From Amorphochlora amoebiformis (taxonomy: Eukaryota > Cercozoa > Chlorarachniophyceae): a DNA stretch of 64,000 nt. Positions 1 to 60,063 of the stretch are shown here, piece by piece. The stretch covers positions 682,001-746,000 of the forward strand of contig BAAHQB010000078.1 of assembly GCA_054601695.1 (NCBI GenBank). The letters run 5' to 3'. A model generated the notes under the pieces. It was not told where the DNA came from. It worked only from the letters and a program-made list of their open reading frames with translations, and made no database searches. Both the position numbers and the translations under genes were made by a program. Numbering within the stretch: the first letter of the stretch is position 1; each line of letters starts with the position of its first letter.

Positions 1-119
<119 letters not shown>

Positions 120-167
120 GCATATGTACATATGTAGGTATACATATAGATGTATATAAATATATGT

Positions 168-318
168 CTTAGTAGTTTGTTATATCTTCCGGTTGCATTA
201 ACGATATATGGCTATCTCTATGCACGCATATATATATGTATATATATATATATATATATATACATATTAGTAGTTTAGTTATATCTTCCGGTTACTTTAA
301 CGATATGTGGCTATCTTA
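168..318. repeat. Direct duplication of a ~50-bp unique island
   Basis: Two copies (about 168-222 and 267-318) share the core ATATCTTCCGGTT followed by AACGATAT and GGCTATCT. The second copy is open on the + strand after an AG at the TTAGTAG start ([14 protein letters not shown]). It could be an exon of the left-edge gene with a decayed upstream copy, but no GT donor follows it, so no exon is called. Confidence 0.5.
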
Positions 319-333
319 TATATATATATATAA

Positions 334-429
<96 letters not shown>

Positions 430-610
430 CATATATATATACATATAATACATAATATATATATATATATATATATATGTACATATTATATATATATATA
501 TATACATACATATATATATATATATGCATATATGTATGTATGTATATATATATATATATAGATAGATATGCATACATATATATATATATATATATATATT
601 TTGTAAATAG

Positions 611-5212
<4,602 letters not shown>

Positions 5213-5441
5213 CTAGTTAACTACGCGTCCTATCGCTAGACTACCGTCATATTCGTAATCTACGCATGTGAATTAGCAATAGCCATCCGGGGGGAAGACC
5301 TTCCAATGGAAGACCTTTGGTAGGGAAGGCCTTACACGCGAGAATTTGCTTAAGAATTTGGTCATTATCATTAGCCATAATCCAAACGGACTTGAATCGA
5401 ACTCTGGACTACCATCTACTATACCACTGCGCTAACAATAT

Positions 5442-5594
5442 ACATATATATTACAAATATATATATATATATATATATATGTTTATATATATATATATGT
5501 GTGTGTATTTATATAAAATATAATATATATATATAAATATATATATAAATATACATATATACATGTATATATATAAATTATATTATTTATATAC

Positions 5595-5637
<43 letters not shown>

Positions 5638-5730
5638 GATATATACATAAATATATTTATATATGTGTATAGATTGTATTATTTATAATAATAATATATA
5701 TGTATATATATACATATAAACATTTATATA

Positions 5731-5821
<91 letters not shown>

Positions 5822-5889
5822 TGTAATGTATACATATATAAATTGTATAGCCAATACATATTATCTACGTAGGATACATGCATATATGT

Positions 5890-5928
<39 letters not shown>

Positions 5929-5929
5929 T

Positions 5930-5985
<56 letters not shown>

Positions 5986-6676
5986 ATATATATATATATA
6001 TATACGTATATGTACATATGAATATATATACTCATGCATTAACACACAATATGATATATATTTTAGGCCACGGTCACGTAGCCACACATGGTCACGTCGG
6101 AGACGGTGTCTGAAACTCCTTTTCTCGCCCTCACACAGGTATACAAACCTCATAATCTCACATCCATATCTCGCATATTAACACATGGATACCCGTATGT
6201 AGTCTAGATAATAGTAACATATTATATATGAGCGACATGTACACTGAATGTGTATAGTTTTTATACCCTAGTTCATGAAAGTGGTCATAGATGTAAAGAC
6301 ACTTATGTGAAATTCTTGTAAATTATGCTTGTCACAAAGCGATATTTAGTGTCTATGTTTACATATAAGTGTAGGGTGTATATCTACGACGTAGCTAAGT
6401 ACTCAGATATATGCCAAAGATTGGCATATTATTGATACGTTTTGGTTGATGCAAACATATATGTATGTATACATATACAGAATATTATACACACTTATAC
6501 ACATACATATATTTATATATATATATATACATATTTATACGTACATATACATATATTATCTATATATATAATATATACATTTATATATAATATATACAAA
6601 ATATTGTATATAGATATATATATATATTGCACATATACAACATACACATACATACACATGTATAAATATAGATATG

Positions 6677-6723
<47 letters not shown>

Positions 6724-7195
6724 CATGTGCATACATATATATACATCTATGTATTGAAATGTTTCACAGACTTAAAATTGTCGCTAGCTCTACAAGTGGA
6801 CGAATAGCTCAAGGCTCTGTACACCGCTTCAGCCCGTCATCGGCTTAATTTGCTCTGTATTTGGAATAAATACCTCACTGAGGACTAACAATTATCTAGT
6901 TTGTGATAACTCTGTACCGACTAACTAAATTAAATGACTCTAACGCACCTCTGTTCACGTGCCCTCGGGCTGGCTACTACCCATACGTACACTAGGCACA
7001 GATTAATGCCTCAGAGGGTCGGTCAGGAATAATTGAAAGCAGTTAACTATAGAAGCAGGTTATAATATCTGGAATAATATAGCTATTTGCCCAAAATACC
7101 ACTATTCGATCTGGATATTCTCTAGATTCTAGATCTAGTAGATATTCAAGAAATTCGGATTAAGTTGTGTCATCATGGTTGTGACCTATATCGAA

Positions 7196-7246
<51 letters not shown>

Positions 7247-8228
7247 ATATATATATATATGTATATTTTCTAGATATTACTAGATTATATACAGATATAT
7301 ATAATATATACATATGTAAATTAGAATATTTTACTAGTGATCATCTGAAGACCACTTATTACTAGTACCAGCTTACCGTATCACTAATATCTATCTATCA
7401 CCAACATAAAATTCCACTGTCGAACTCCGCGCGAAGTAAAGATTCCACACAAGTAACCGAGGATTTAATATACTTAGACTACGTACGCCGGCTGCGGTGT
7501 ACCGTCAATGTGCAGTAGTACGCACATGTGTAGACATTCGAGCAACTACGATTATGAGTTACACAAAAAGTACAATATATTCTAGACAATACCTAGAATA
7601 ATAATTTTTTATAGATATAGGATTATAATAGGAATGCGGTACTAAGTTGATTTTACGCAGCTAGCTAGTATGCCCATGCACTAGATGCAGTCGATTCAAC
7701 TATGCCGAACTTTTACATGCAGCATGCATATGCGCATATAAATATTACTGTGCACGCACGTGCACGTGAGTCGTCGTCTAGTGTGTAAATGTACGTACGT
7801 ATACGCTGATAAACCTATGATATTTAGCGAGGCCTATAGATGGTCTAGTCTACATGTACTGATCTATTATCTAGGCATGCCAACATGCATGTATATGTTC
7901 ACGTGCGTACGTATGTAGTCGCTAGTTTTGTACGTCTAATTGATGATGATCACGACGTACTACTCAACTACGTACATGTACATATACGTATATTCTAGTA
8001 TTATATATGCACTAAAACAGGCCGGTGGCATGATCCCAGCCTAGTCTCTAGACTCTCTACTATCTACTAGATCTAAGTATGTAACGACTTGTAACTACTA
8101 AATCTTGTCAGTGACTAGCTAGTACTAGAGTACTATGTACTAGAATAAAATATGTATGTATATATACTAGTATATATACATACACACACATATACTAGCT
8201 AGACTAGATATATATAAATATATAGATG

Positions 8229-8308
<80 letters not shown>

Positions 8309-8382
8309 CTAGATATATATATATATATATATATGTATATGTATATGTATGTATGTATATTTGTATATAATAATATTATATC

Positions 8383-8427
<45 letters not shown>

Positions 8428-8452
8428 GTGTGTGTGTGTGTGTGTGTGTAAA

Positions 8453-8526
<74 letters not shown>

Positions 8527-8609
8527 TATAGACACAACCACCATTGATTATTTGAACTATTTAGATCATCTGACAAAACTCATTTCTGCACTTAACCCAA
8601 CTACAGCCT

Positions 8610-8647
<38 letters not shown>

Positions 8648-9019
8648 AAAGAGAGATACCAGAACAGGGGATGGGTAGAGAATCAGAAACAGATCTGGAC
8701 AGGTCGCAATCAATAGTCATCTCTAGAAGATTTGCGAGGTCGCAATCAACGATACAGCCATCTGTAGACGAATTAATAAAATATGTGTTTCCAAGCTAAT
8801 GCTATCTTTCAATATATGTGTTTCCAAGCTAATGCTACCACTTGTATATCTTTCAAACCGGAGACTCTAACTCAAGATACAAGTAAGGATTAAGCAACTA
8901 TACCAAGCCAAAAGTTAGTGTTGTAGATACGTGTGTATGTATTTAAGACTTTTGTATATGTGAGGGTATATGTTTGGTTCCAAAGCGCAATAATTAAAAA
9001 AGCGGAGAGGAAAAAAGAA
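5442..9019. other. Spacer without a convincing gene
   Basis: AT repeats alternate with unique sequence. Part of 7,560-8,230 is rich in CTAG palindromes. A short - strand frame at about 6,064-6,117 ([17 protein letters not shown] then stop, after an AAAAG acceptor-like site) and a + strand frame at 6,776-6,807 (LKLSLALQVDE then stop) look like terminal exons but have no partners, so they are not called. 8,610-8,645 is (GA)n. ATATGTGTTTCCAAGCTAAT is duplicated near 8,780-8,840. Confidence 0.6.
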
Positions 9020-13006
<3,987 letters not shown>

Positions 13007-13407
13007 ACAAAGTGGACGTCGCTTGCTTCACCTTCACTTTTGGTTTCCAGGCCGAGACAAAGACTTCGGTAAGCTCTGGGCGGGCTCGTGTTACTGTTTT
13101 TCTGGGGTTTCGGTTTTGCGAGAATGATGAGGGGGCCGAATGATTGTCTCATGGACATGTTGTTTCAGGTAAACTTGTTCCTTTGGCGGGAAGATTAAAG
13201 AATTTGAGTTGGAAACCACGCATCGAAATAATTAATAATCAGTAAAATTATCAACCTGAGTCCTGACTTGACATATAGTTGAATCTTGACAGATTGGTGA
13301 CGGTACACACTCGTGATATCACAATCTGTCCTACATTATAGCGTGATACCTCGGTACATCACATATCACCGTGATGTGACGCTGTGTAATCCCAGACGTC
13401 AGCCGCA
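13007..13407. promoter_or_regulatory. Divergent promoter region, PP2C and membrane protein
   Basis: 401 bp of non-repetitive sequence separates two start codons facing away from each other, so it must hold both promoters. No TATA or known motif can be assigned with confidence. Confidence 0.5.
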
Positions 13408-13887
13408 ATGTCCGTCACGCTTATGGTACCCCTTCTCCTCGCTGCTCTTGCCCGAGCAGAGAGCGACTTCTACCGCTACAAACACATGGACAGGAGCGGC
13501 GGTGTCGACATGGGCACTCACATGAGGCTTGCGGTGCCTCCACAGTTGTTATTCCTCTTGTTTGTTGTCCTTGTTGGCGGCATCGGGTTCCTTGCATACA
13601 AGCTTCTCAACATTGACGCAGGTTGATACAATTCCTTACCCCTGCCCCAGTTGATGTGTTCTTCCTTTGGTTACCCGATTGTTCTTGAGTGATGGAGTAG
13701 TACACTGAGAGCGGGTTGGATTCTTGTGTCTCGATGGTTTGTGTGCTTTGTGGTGTGTGGCGGAACACCGGGTGGGTTGGGTCGGGCGATAACAACCTTA
13801 GACAAAAAGAAAAAGAAGAATAAGACATCGAAGGGAAAGAAGGGCAAGAAAAAATCCACGCCGGCCAAGCCAGACAAGCAGGAGTAG
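13408..13887 (+). CDS. Small type I membrane protein, 99 aa
   Basis: Two exons, 13408-13621 and 13802-13887, with a 180-bp GT-AG intron that lacks the AT repeats typical of this window. Residues 1-18 look like a signal peptide (hydrophobic VTLMVPLLLAALARA). A short lumenal part follows (FYRYKHMDRSGGVDMGTHM), then a transmembrane helix (about residues 46-66, PQLLFLLFVVLVGGIGFLAY). The tail encoded by exon 2 is strongly basic (KKKKKNK, KGKKGKKK) and would face the cytosol. The layout resembles small ER or secretory-pathway adaptors, but I cannot name a family. The splice joins G and AC to make Asp. Confidence 0.75.
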
Positions 13888-14834
13888 ACTACTCGTTAGC
13901 GATGCGGTCCCGGAATCCCGGTTGTTCCATCGATTCAGCGACCTTCCGGAGGGCCATCGGGCCTTAGGACTAGTGCAAGATAATTTGTAAATATGCGTTT
14001 CGGTACTCATGGATGGATTCGTGAAACGCGGGCGGGCGATTGCGAGGGGACTTCGGATCGAAGAGACGCATTTAATTACACGCCCTCATTTTTACATGTA
14101 CACTGTATATGTATACTGTGGTGCGATATATTTCGTTGGAGAGCCTAGCTAGTAGTCAAGGATTTTATTTCAAGCTTGAGTAGACCGGCGCGATACCTAG
14201 GGGGGCATGCGGTTGTCCGTGAGCGTTTGAGCTAACGTTAGAACTAATCAAATCGGATCCGGGTGATCGATACAATTGCAAAAAAAATCTAGAGACTGAT
14301 CATTGTCCAGGCTTGCTGAAGTATCACTTATTAATTGAATTAATTGATAATATTAAACTTTGATGTAGTCGTATATCTAGTATATATCTTTGATCATGAT
14401 TATATACATATATATATATATATATATATGTATCACACATATATATATATATATTAATAATCACGATATACTAATATATTTTTACGCACATTATGTGACA
14501 AAAGATATATATTAGATATTAGACGGTCCGGCGACTAGCTAGACTAGTCATCAAAAATTACATTAAGGCATATGCATGAAGTGTACATGTTATTCAAATT
14601 ACTAGCAACTTTAAATGAATTCACATTAAGCTACTTACACATGATGAGGCCTACATGTACATGTATAGATATTCAACTGATTGAATAGACTCATTCGGAA
14701 GGACATGTAGTTAACGTGTACACGTGTACAAGTGTACACGTGTAAACGTTACCCGGGTGCTGCATCACCGCTCCGAGCCCTACCATGTGTATATATGTAT
14801 GTATACTATGATATATGTATCCGATAGTGTATAC

Positions 14835-14912
<78 letters not shown>

Positions 14913-14984
14913 GATAATATATATATAATATTAATATATATATATATGTATGTATGGATATATATATATATACATATCTATCTG

Positions 14985-15016
<32 letters not shown>

Positions 15017-15050
15017 CATGTGTGTATATATGTGTGTGAATGTGTGTGTA

Positions 15051-15147
<97 letters not shown>

Positions 15148-15276
15148 GTATGTATATGTATATATATATATCTGATATTGCCGACTCGACTAGTAAATAT
15201 GCAATTATGTATGTCATTTTATTATATGTTGTGCTATCTACCTATTTGATACATATATATACATATATATATACAC

Positions 15277-15311
<35 letters not shown>

Positions 15312-15385
15312 TGCATATTATGTAATATATATATATATATATGTTTATACACACATATATATATAATGTATGGTCATAAATTTAT

Positions 15386-15428
<43 letters not shown>

Positions 15429-15540
15429 GTACATGTATATTATATATTATATATATATATATAATATATATATATTTATATATATATATTTGTTTTACGT
15501 ATGGTTTTAAATATATAAACCTATGCATAATATTAAATAT

Positions 15541-15574
<34 letters not shown>

Positions 15575-15601
15575 GTATATACGTATAAATATAAATGTTA
15601 A

Positions 15602-15636
<35 letters not shown>

Positions 15637-15662
15637 GATATATATGATATACACGATCTTAC
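13888..15662. other. Spacer and possible DOHH 3' end
   Basis: Convergent region between the membrane gene and DOHH. 13,888-14,720 is mostly unique, with CTAG and AT-rich parts. 14,400-15,650 is (AT)n. A possible last DOHH exon, GGC TCG GAG CGG TGA at 14779-14765 on the - strand after a GGTAG acceptor, is phase-compatible but too short to trust. Confidence 0.5.
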
Positions 15663-30569
<14,907 letters not shown>

Positions 30570-30922
30570 TGCGCTGATGTGAGCAAGTTTATTGTAGTTC
30601 GATTATATTGAAAACTTATGATATTGAAAAAATTCCACAGATCTATCTACAGATCTAGTCCATACCCTAGATCTAATAGACTCTAGTACCGTGATATCAC
30701 GAAACTTGGTATTCTAGATATTATCTAGATATTATCTAGATTATTAGCGTCCTAGGCGTATCTCAGAGTATGCCTTCTTGCCATTGAAATTATAGTTGAA
30801 CAACTATAATGAGATATGTATATATCTAGATGTATATCTAGATATATATATATATATACATCGTATATATATATATATATATATATCATGATACATACTA
30901 TCATGATTTGCGTGATTTGCAC

Positions 30923-30987
<65 letters not shown>

Positions 30988-31117
30988 TCATAGTGTATAC
31001 TAGTATATATATATATATAACAGTATGTATGTATTGTAGGTATATATGTACTAGTATGAAATATGATATCCGTAAACGTCATGAAGATGTATATACACGC
31101 TAGGCATGTATCTTACA

Positions 31118-31182
<65 letters not shown>

Positions 31183-31251
31183 GTATCATAATATGCATGA
31201 ATCGTTACAATGTGATGACGGTCCATAATCATGTAGCTCATCATGATATGC

Positions 31252-31308
<57 letters not shown>

Positions 31309-31311
31309 CGC

Positions 31312-31366
<55 letters not shown>

Positions 31367-31610
31367 TTGCATAACGCGTAATATCCAACAACTCCTTCTA
31401 GACCACTACCGAAGCTTATACACCTACATCTACACGTACATCTACACGTAACCTACTCAAACCCACTTTCCTACAAGGTTTTAATGGATTATCGACTGAC
31501 TACCGTGTAAGCTGTCCAGCGAACAGTCCAAATGATCAGAGCTTTCTACATGTAACTAGCGGCGTAACGTCGCATGTGGTTGCATGTATTGTATTTTGAG
31601 TGATTTGTAA
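30570..31610. other. Convergent spacer
   Basis: Between the NASP-like gene and the coiled-coil gene. 30,570-30,850 is unique and CTAG/TCTAGA-rich, then (AT)n to about 31,360, then unique sequence. No exon with plausible borders seen. Confidence 0.6.
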
Positions 31611-33948
<2,338 letters not shown>

Positions 33949-34398
33949 TTTAAATAATCCCTCTGACAAAAATATCCTATCTCCCTCAAACCAAAGCGAA
34001 ACAACTCCTTCGGGTCTCACTCACGCGCTTGGGATGACAGAGGGGACCCTTGTCGCGACACTGGACACGGATTATAAATTTCAAGTCGGGTCCTTGGCGC
34101 CTTGGAGATCAGCGTAATACTATCTCCGGGAATCAGTGGAGATTAAGCATGATTAAGGCCTAATACCGGAGAGAAATTTAAATTTGAATCGTATATATGT
34201 GTATATGTGTGTGTGTGTTTGTTATATAACTTCGTGACATAATTGTATTGATATTGGGTAAGTGTAGTCTATAATTATATTATATATACTGGTAGTATCG
34301 AAAACGGTCAGTGTATGTAGTGTCGATCGTGATGAGTTTGTGTATGTGTACTCATACATAAACACACACACATGCACATATACACATATATGTATATG

Positions 34399-34435
<37 letters not shown>

Positions 34436-34503
34436 AATACGTATATGTACAGTATACAATTATAATTTTATATCAACGCTTCACACATCGAGTATATATA
34501 TAA

Positions 34504-34543
<40 letters not shown>

Positions 34544-34711
34544 TATATATACAAATATATATAAATATATACTTATGATATATTAATAATTATATATATA
34601 TATATATATATATTTAATATAATTATATATATATAGGTATATCATGATATAATTATGTATATATATATATATATATATAATATTATATATACTATAGTAC
34701 TATATATATTT

Positions 34712-34745
<34 letters not shown>

Positions 34746-34749
34746 CATA

Positions 34750-34790
<41 letters not shown>

Positions 34791-34969
34791 TATATGTATA
34801 TATGTATTTATATATATATATATATATATATCATGAATCTGATTCATGACTATATATATATATATATAATAGTATAGATCATACTGTAGTATGTATATAT
34901 ATATATATATATATATACTAGATATGTATACTAGATATATATATATATATATATGATCTAGTTGTTGTT

Positions 34970-35009
<40 letters not shown>

Positions 35010-35055
35010 TATATTTAGATATATACTAGTATACAAAATCATAGTCATATATATG

Positions 35056-35094
<39 letters not shown>

Positions 35095-35151
35095 ATATAT
35101 ACTATATATATATATATATATATATATAGTATATATATATACTGTGATATA

Positions 35152-35186
<35 letters not shown>

Positions 35187-35860
35187 GTACTATATATTTA
35201 TATTGTCAATGTTATACATATATACATCATACTATAAACATATACTTATATATATATATTTACAAAAGTATAATGAAAACTGATATATATCATATTGTCC
35301 AGTACACTAGCTTCGTATACTATGATACAGTATCTCTAGTATCTCGAGTATATACATTTCACAGTATATAAAAATATATACTAGTGCTGCAGGATGGCAA
35401 ATTTTGAAAAAAAAAATTCCAATGATTATGACTGATTTCAACCGTTTTTTAAAAAACGGCTCGGCTGATTTTTTTTTTTTTCTATTTTTATCTATTCTGA
35501 TGCGTATTGAAGACATTTAAGTGGTCAGATGACCCTCCCCTAAAAAAAATGTCACTCGTGACCGATATGTGCGGGATTCTATGATACTATATCTAGTATA
35601 TATATACGATGTTATATCTCCAAGGGCCCGTAACTTGATTTCCAAACATCCAGAACATAGCTAGATAGTAAAATTGACATTAAAACTTTAAATAATACAT
35701 CTTGGCGGTATTCCAGGTTAAAAAGTAGCCAGGGAGTATGTAGATGTAGGTAACCACTGTGCTACTGTCTAGACAGTGGTTGCATGTAAGAGGCCTAACC
35801 AAACTCAAACGTTAACAATCTCAGCCTATGCTGCTTTAGATAAGGCTGGTGGAAGGAAGG
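33949..35860. other. Spacer between two - strand genes
   Basis: Unique sequence (33,949-34,360), (AT)n with CTAG-rich islands (34,380-35,280), then unique sequence (35,280-35,860) with a palindrome and T run. No coding exon is supported. Confidence 0.6.
35442..35481 (+). other. Perfect 18-bp palindrome followed by a T run
   Basis: CCGTTTTTTAAAAAACGG at 35442-35459, then a 13-base T run at 35469-35481. It resembles a hairpin terminator, but in a eukaryotic spacer it may be incidental or a Pol III stop. No A/B boxes were seen upstream. Confidence 0.4.
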
Positions 35861-38892
<3,032 letters not shown>

Positions 38893-39003
38893 TTCAAGCC
38901 GACTTTTTAGATATTTAAAGATATCTTAAACTGTATTATGTGACATAACACTAACGAGATACCTCGGCGAAGTGGTTCGTCTGCAGTCAGGCGCAGCAGA
39001 CCC
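38893..39003. promoter_or_regulatory. 111-bp bidirectional promoter, GCN5 / cNBD-RGS
   Basis: Only 111 bp separate the two divergent start codons, so both 5' UTRs and core promoters must fit here or overlap the genes. No TATA box is evident, only ATATTTAAAGATATCTTAAA near the GCN5 side. Confidence 0.55.
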
Positions 39004-45790
<6,787 letters not shown>

Positions 45791-46670
45791 TTTATCGTTG
45801 TCCACGTGAATCGTCTAGATATCTTAAATTTGGCAGTTACCCAGGCTCTGGACGCTGTCTAGCTAGGCCTAAGTTAACTTTGATCATGAGAAAAATCAGC
45901 CTGATTTCCGACGATGACTCAGTGACTCTTGTGTGACTAGCTAGACTAGTCGAGGTAGACAAGAGTCTAGAGAGTGCTATACTCTAGTATACTATATATA
46001 TCTACCAGATCTAGCTAGTCTAGTATAAGTATATGTATACGAGATATATATATATATATATATACTCTCTAGAGTCTAGAGAGTCTAGACTTAGTCTTTG
46101 CTCTACTAGCTAGTAGACTCTAGCTAGTCCAGATCAAGAGACACTGACAGGAGTACTGAATAGACTAGTAGATCATCTAGTATAGCTTATTGTCTATAGA
46201 ATCCAGATTGTGAACAAACACTATATATATCTAGAATCTAGATATATATCGGATATCCGTCGAGACTCGAGAGTATAGATCTAGATCGACTAGATACTCA
46301 TATAGCACAACCTCTGGCGACTGTACAGTAGCAGTCTAGCAGTGTAGTAACAAGTTACTAACAACTTACCTGAGTACTACAGCACTCATCTAGAATCTAT
46401 TCTAGATGATATCATGATATATCTGTATATACTATATATACTTCCTAGAAGCTACTAGCAACCAGAAAATTTGGAGGAGGCTGGGGTCCGCGGGTTCTCT
46501 CCACGAGCTCTCTAGAATGTTTAGGTGTGCTTCTCGAATCCTGGGTATCGCGTACCTAGCGTACAGTACATATACCATCATCATAGTACTATATTATAGT
46601 ATTGTGTATCATGATATACATACATCTAGACATAAAAACATGTATATATGTAATTATACACATATGTATG

Positions 46671-46757
<87 letters not shown>

Positions 46758-46759
46758 TA

Positions 46760-46827
<68 letters not shown>

Positions 46828-47141
46828 CAAATATAAATATATACGGTATGTATACTGTAGTATATAATCGGCCGCACGGGCGCAGTGCCTGGCGTCTGGC
46901 GCAGGCGCCTTTTCCACGCCATGGGATTACACTATCATTACAGGCAATTCTCGAGGATTTTAGTTGATTTTATGAGAATATTTTTATCCCGATTAATTAA
47001 TAGAATCGGATGTACACGTGTCTCGTCACCGTTTCAACGCCAGCGCCGAACGCCACCGCGCCGAGCATTGGCGTCGACGGCAAGCACCCATTACTCGAAT
47101 ATGTATATATTCACATTTCGACGCCTCGATCAACACGTACA
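45791..47141. other. Spacer rich in CTAG palindromes
   Basis: 45,930-46,510 contains several dozen CTAG, often as TCTAGA or ACTAGT in nested palindromes. (AT)n follows to 46,860, then unique sequence. No exon is recognised. 46,864-46,925 is GC-rich (GGCCGCACGGGCGCAGTGCC). Confidence 0.6.
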
Positions 47142-48221
47142 ATGGACATCGACCTTAGCGCCTACTTGCCTCCTTCTGCCCAGACCGGGTTCCTTCCCAG
47201 GAGGTACACATCGTTCTCCTCGACATTCTTGGGTGCTTCGTCACGTCCTCACGAACAGAATGCAATTAAAAATCCGATCGAACCCCTTTTTAGCAACGAT
47301 AGCGGTAGTCTAGTCGAGGATATTCTACTGGAGAAGGTTTTGAACTCCGACTACGGCACACAGACTTCGGTTGGCCAACTCACCATACCCAAGTTTAACC
47401 TCGACGCCACTCCTGTCCCGACCGATAAGAAGGCTAAGGAGGGGAAAGCGCCGCTCGCCCCAGGAAGACGATCGGCTCTCTCTCCAAAACTACCGACAAC
47501 CGACAACAATGGGTATGGACTGCAACTCTCAACAATCAAAGTCAGTCAGTATCAAATCCAAAAACAAGAGATATCCCGCGAGGATTCCCCTCCCCCTGTT
47601 CGTCCGCGTCAGAACTTCTCGCCGATTCCAATCGATCTACAGCTTAGACCGCCGCTGCCTCAGTTAGACGTCTCGCAAGGTGCCAACATCCCCACCTCTC
47701 GTGGCGAAACCCGCCGAGATGTCCCAGAGTTAAAGCTCGATCCTCCTCGTCTCTTGCCATCTCTACTCGAGCCACACGCTGAACCGGTGCCTCAGTTATA
47801 TACGTTGACCTCACTAAAGGCGTCCGAGGCGAAGAAGCAACGTGGCAAGAGAACCACGGCGTGCAATCACTGCAGTGCCCGGAAGTCCCGGTGCTCTGCA
47901 GGGCCTCGTCCCTGCTTGCGTTGTTGCCAAAGGGGAGATCACTACATGCAAACGTGCACCGATCGACTGAGTAGTCGAATACCCAAGCCCCCAAAGGAGC
48001 TGCGCTCAACTCAGCAGGTTAAGAAGGGTAAGAGACTGTCGGATGCCTCGAACATTCACCAGGGTGAGCAGTGTCGGAGAAGTCCAAAATGCAGAAGACC
48101 GAATTTCCACCCAGGATTTTGCAATGTGGGGAAGAGACAGAGTATGCAGGTGATTCGTGTCATGGCCAAGCGCCGCCGGAGAGGTCATGGACTAGTAGAG
48201 GTCGAGGATGGTGAATTATAA
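47142..48221 (+). CDS. Zn2Cys6-type zinc cluster protein, 359 aa
   Basis: Single exon, unlike its neighbours. Residues about 240-272 hold CNHCSARKSRC, then CLRCCQRGDHYMQTC. The spacing C-x2-C-x6-C-x6-C-x2-C-x8-9-C is that of the fungal Zn(II)2Cys6 DNA-binding cluster, with a basic lead (KKQRGKRTT). The first 230 residues are Pro/Ser-rich and probably disordered. A second Cys group (CRRSPKCRRP then HPGFC) lies near residues 310-325, and the C-terminus is basic then acidic (AKRRRRGHG, VEVEDGEL). Probable DNA-binding transcription regulator, target unknown. The start is taken at MDIDLSAYLPPS; an upstream in-frame ATG at 47010 would add 44 residues of low-quality sequence. Zn2Cys6 factors are abundant in fungi but also occur in some protists. 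Confidence 0.8.
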   Translation: MDIDLSAYLPPSAQTGFLPRRYTSFSSTFLGASSRPHEQNAIKNPIEPLFSNDSGSLVEDILLEKVLNSDYGTQTSVGQLTIPKFNLDATPVPTDKKAKEGKAPLAPGRRSALSPKLPTTDNNGYGLQLSTIKVSQYQIQKQEISREDSPPPVRPRQNFSPIPIDLQLRPPLPQLDVSQGANIPTSRGETRRDVPELKLDPPRLLPSLLEPHAEPVPQLYTLTSLKASEAKKQRGKRTTACNHCSARKSRCSAGPRPCLRCCQRGDHYMQTCTDRLSSRIPKPPKELRSTQQVKKGKRLSDASNIHQGEQCRRSPKCRRPNFHPGFCNVGKRQSMQVIRVMAKRRRRGHGLVEVEDGEL

Positions 48222-59535
<11,314 letters not shown>

Positions 59536-60063
59536 TTGACAGCATCAGCCGTTTGTCCGTGGCCTGAATCCCTGGAAAATGAGCCAGATACCTTTTTCGC
59601 AAAGGTCGGGCGCTGCCTGGTACGGAGGGAATAACAGGTGAGCTGTAGTCGGAAACAACTTGGACATGCGGAAGAGGTACCTCTAAAGAAGGCGTTGGAT
59701 AGATAGCGGCATGATGGACGAAGGGAACGGACGCCCAGGATTACGGAGGAGGCGAGCATCTGTCAGGGAAGGTGGCGTCGGGAGTTGAGGCCTGGAGCGC
59801 GCGATTTTCGGTGATATTTGTTGGGAATGATAATGTCGGGCTAAGGATATTAAGACTCGATATCCCGATATCTACACGCAAACACCGAACACCGATCGAT
59901 CGATTTGTCGCGTTCACCGCTAACTGAGCCCTAACTAGAATCCAATCCATAGGCCTGAACAGTGGGTGAGAGGCCGGTCAGGCCGTCTCAGCGATCGATC
60001 TCAGTAAGCCCGAGGCCCGCCCCCTTCCCCTCTCCGTGGAAGTTGACCCAAATTGGCGGGGCC
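59536..60063. promoter_or_regulatory. Divergent promoter region, DLST and NEK kinase
   Basis: 528 bp of non-repetitive sequence between opposed start codons. It includes a - strand Met frame (59759, MLASSVILGVRSLRP) that resembles a mitochondrial presequence but cannot be spliced in phase to DLST. CGATCGATCGAT-type words occur near 59,895 and 59,990. Confidence 0.5.

Noticed and set aside
5377-5441. tRNA gene on the - strand
   Set aside because: A- and B-box-like words are present, but the T stem and acceptor stem do not pair; better explained as part of a short repeat element.
14765-14779. Five-codon terminal DOHH exon
   Set aside because: Phase-compatible, but too short and too far from the previous exon to claim.
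35442-35481. Rho-independent terminator
   Set aside because: Hairpin plus T run is present, but the DNA is eukaryotic and no transcript end is near; listed only as a palindrome.
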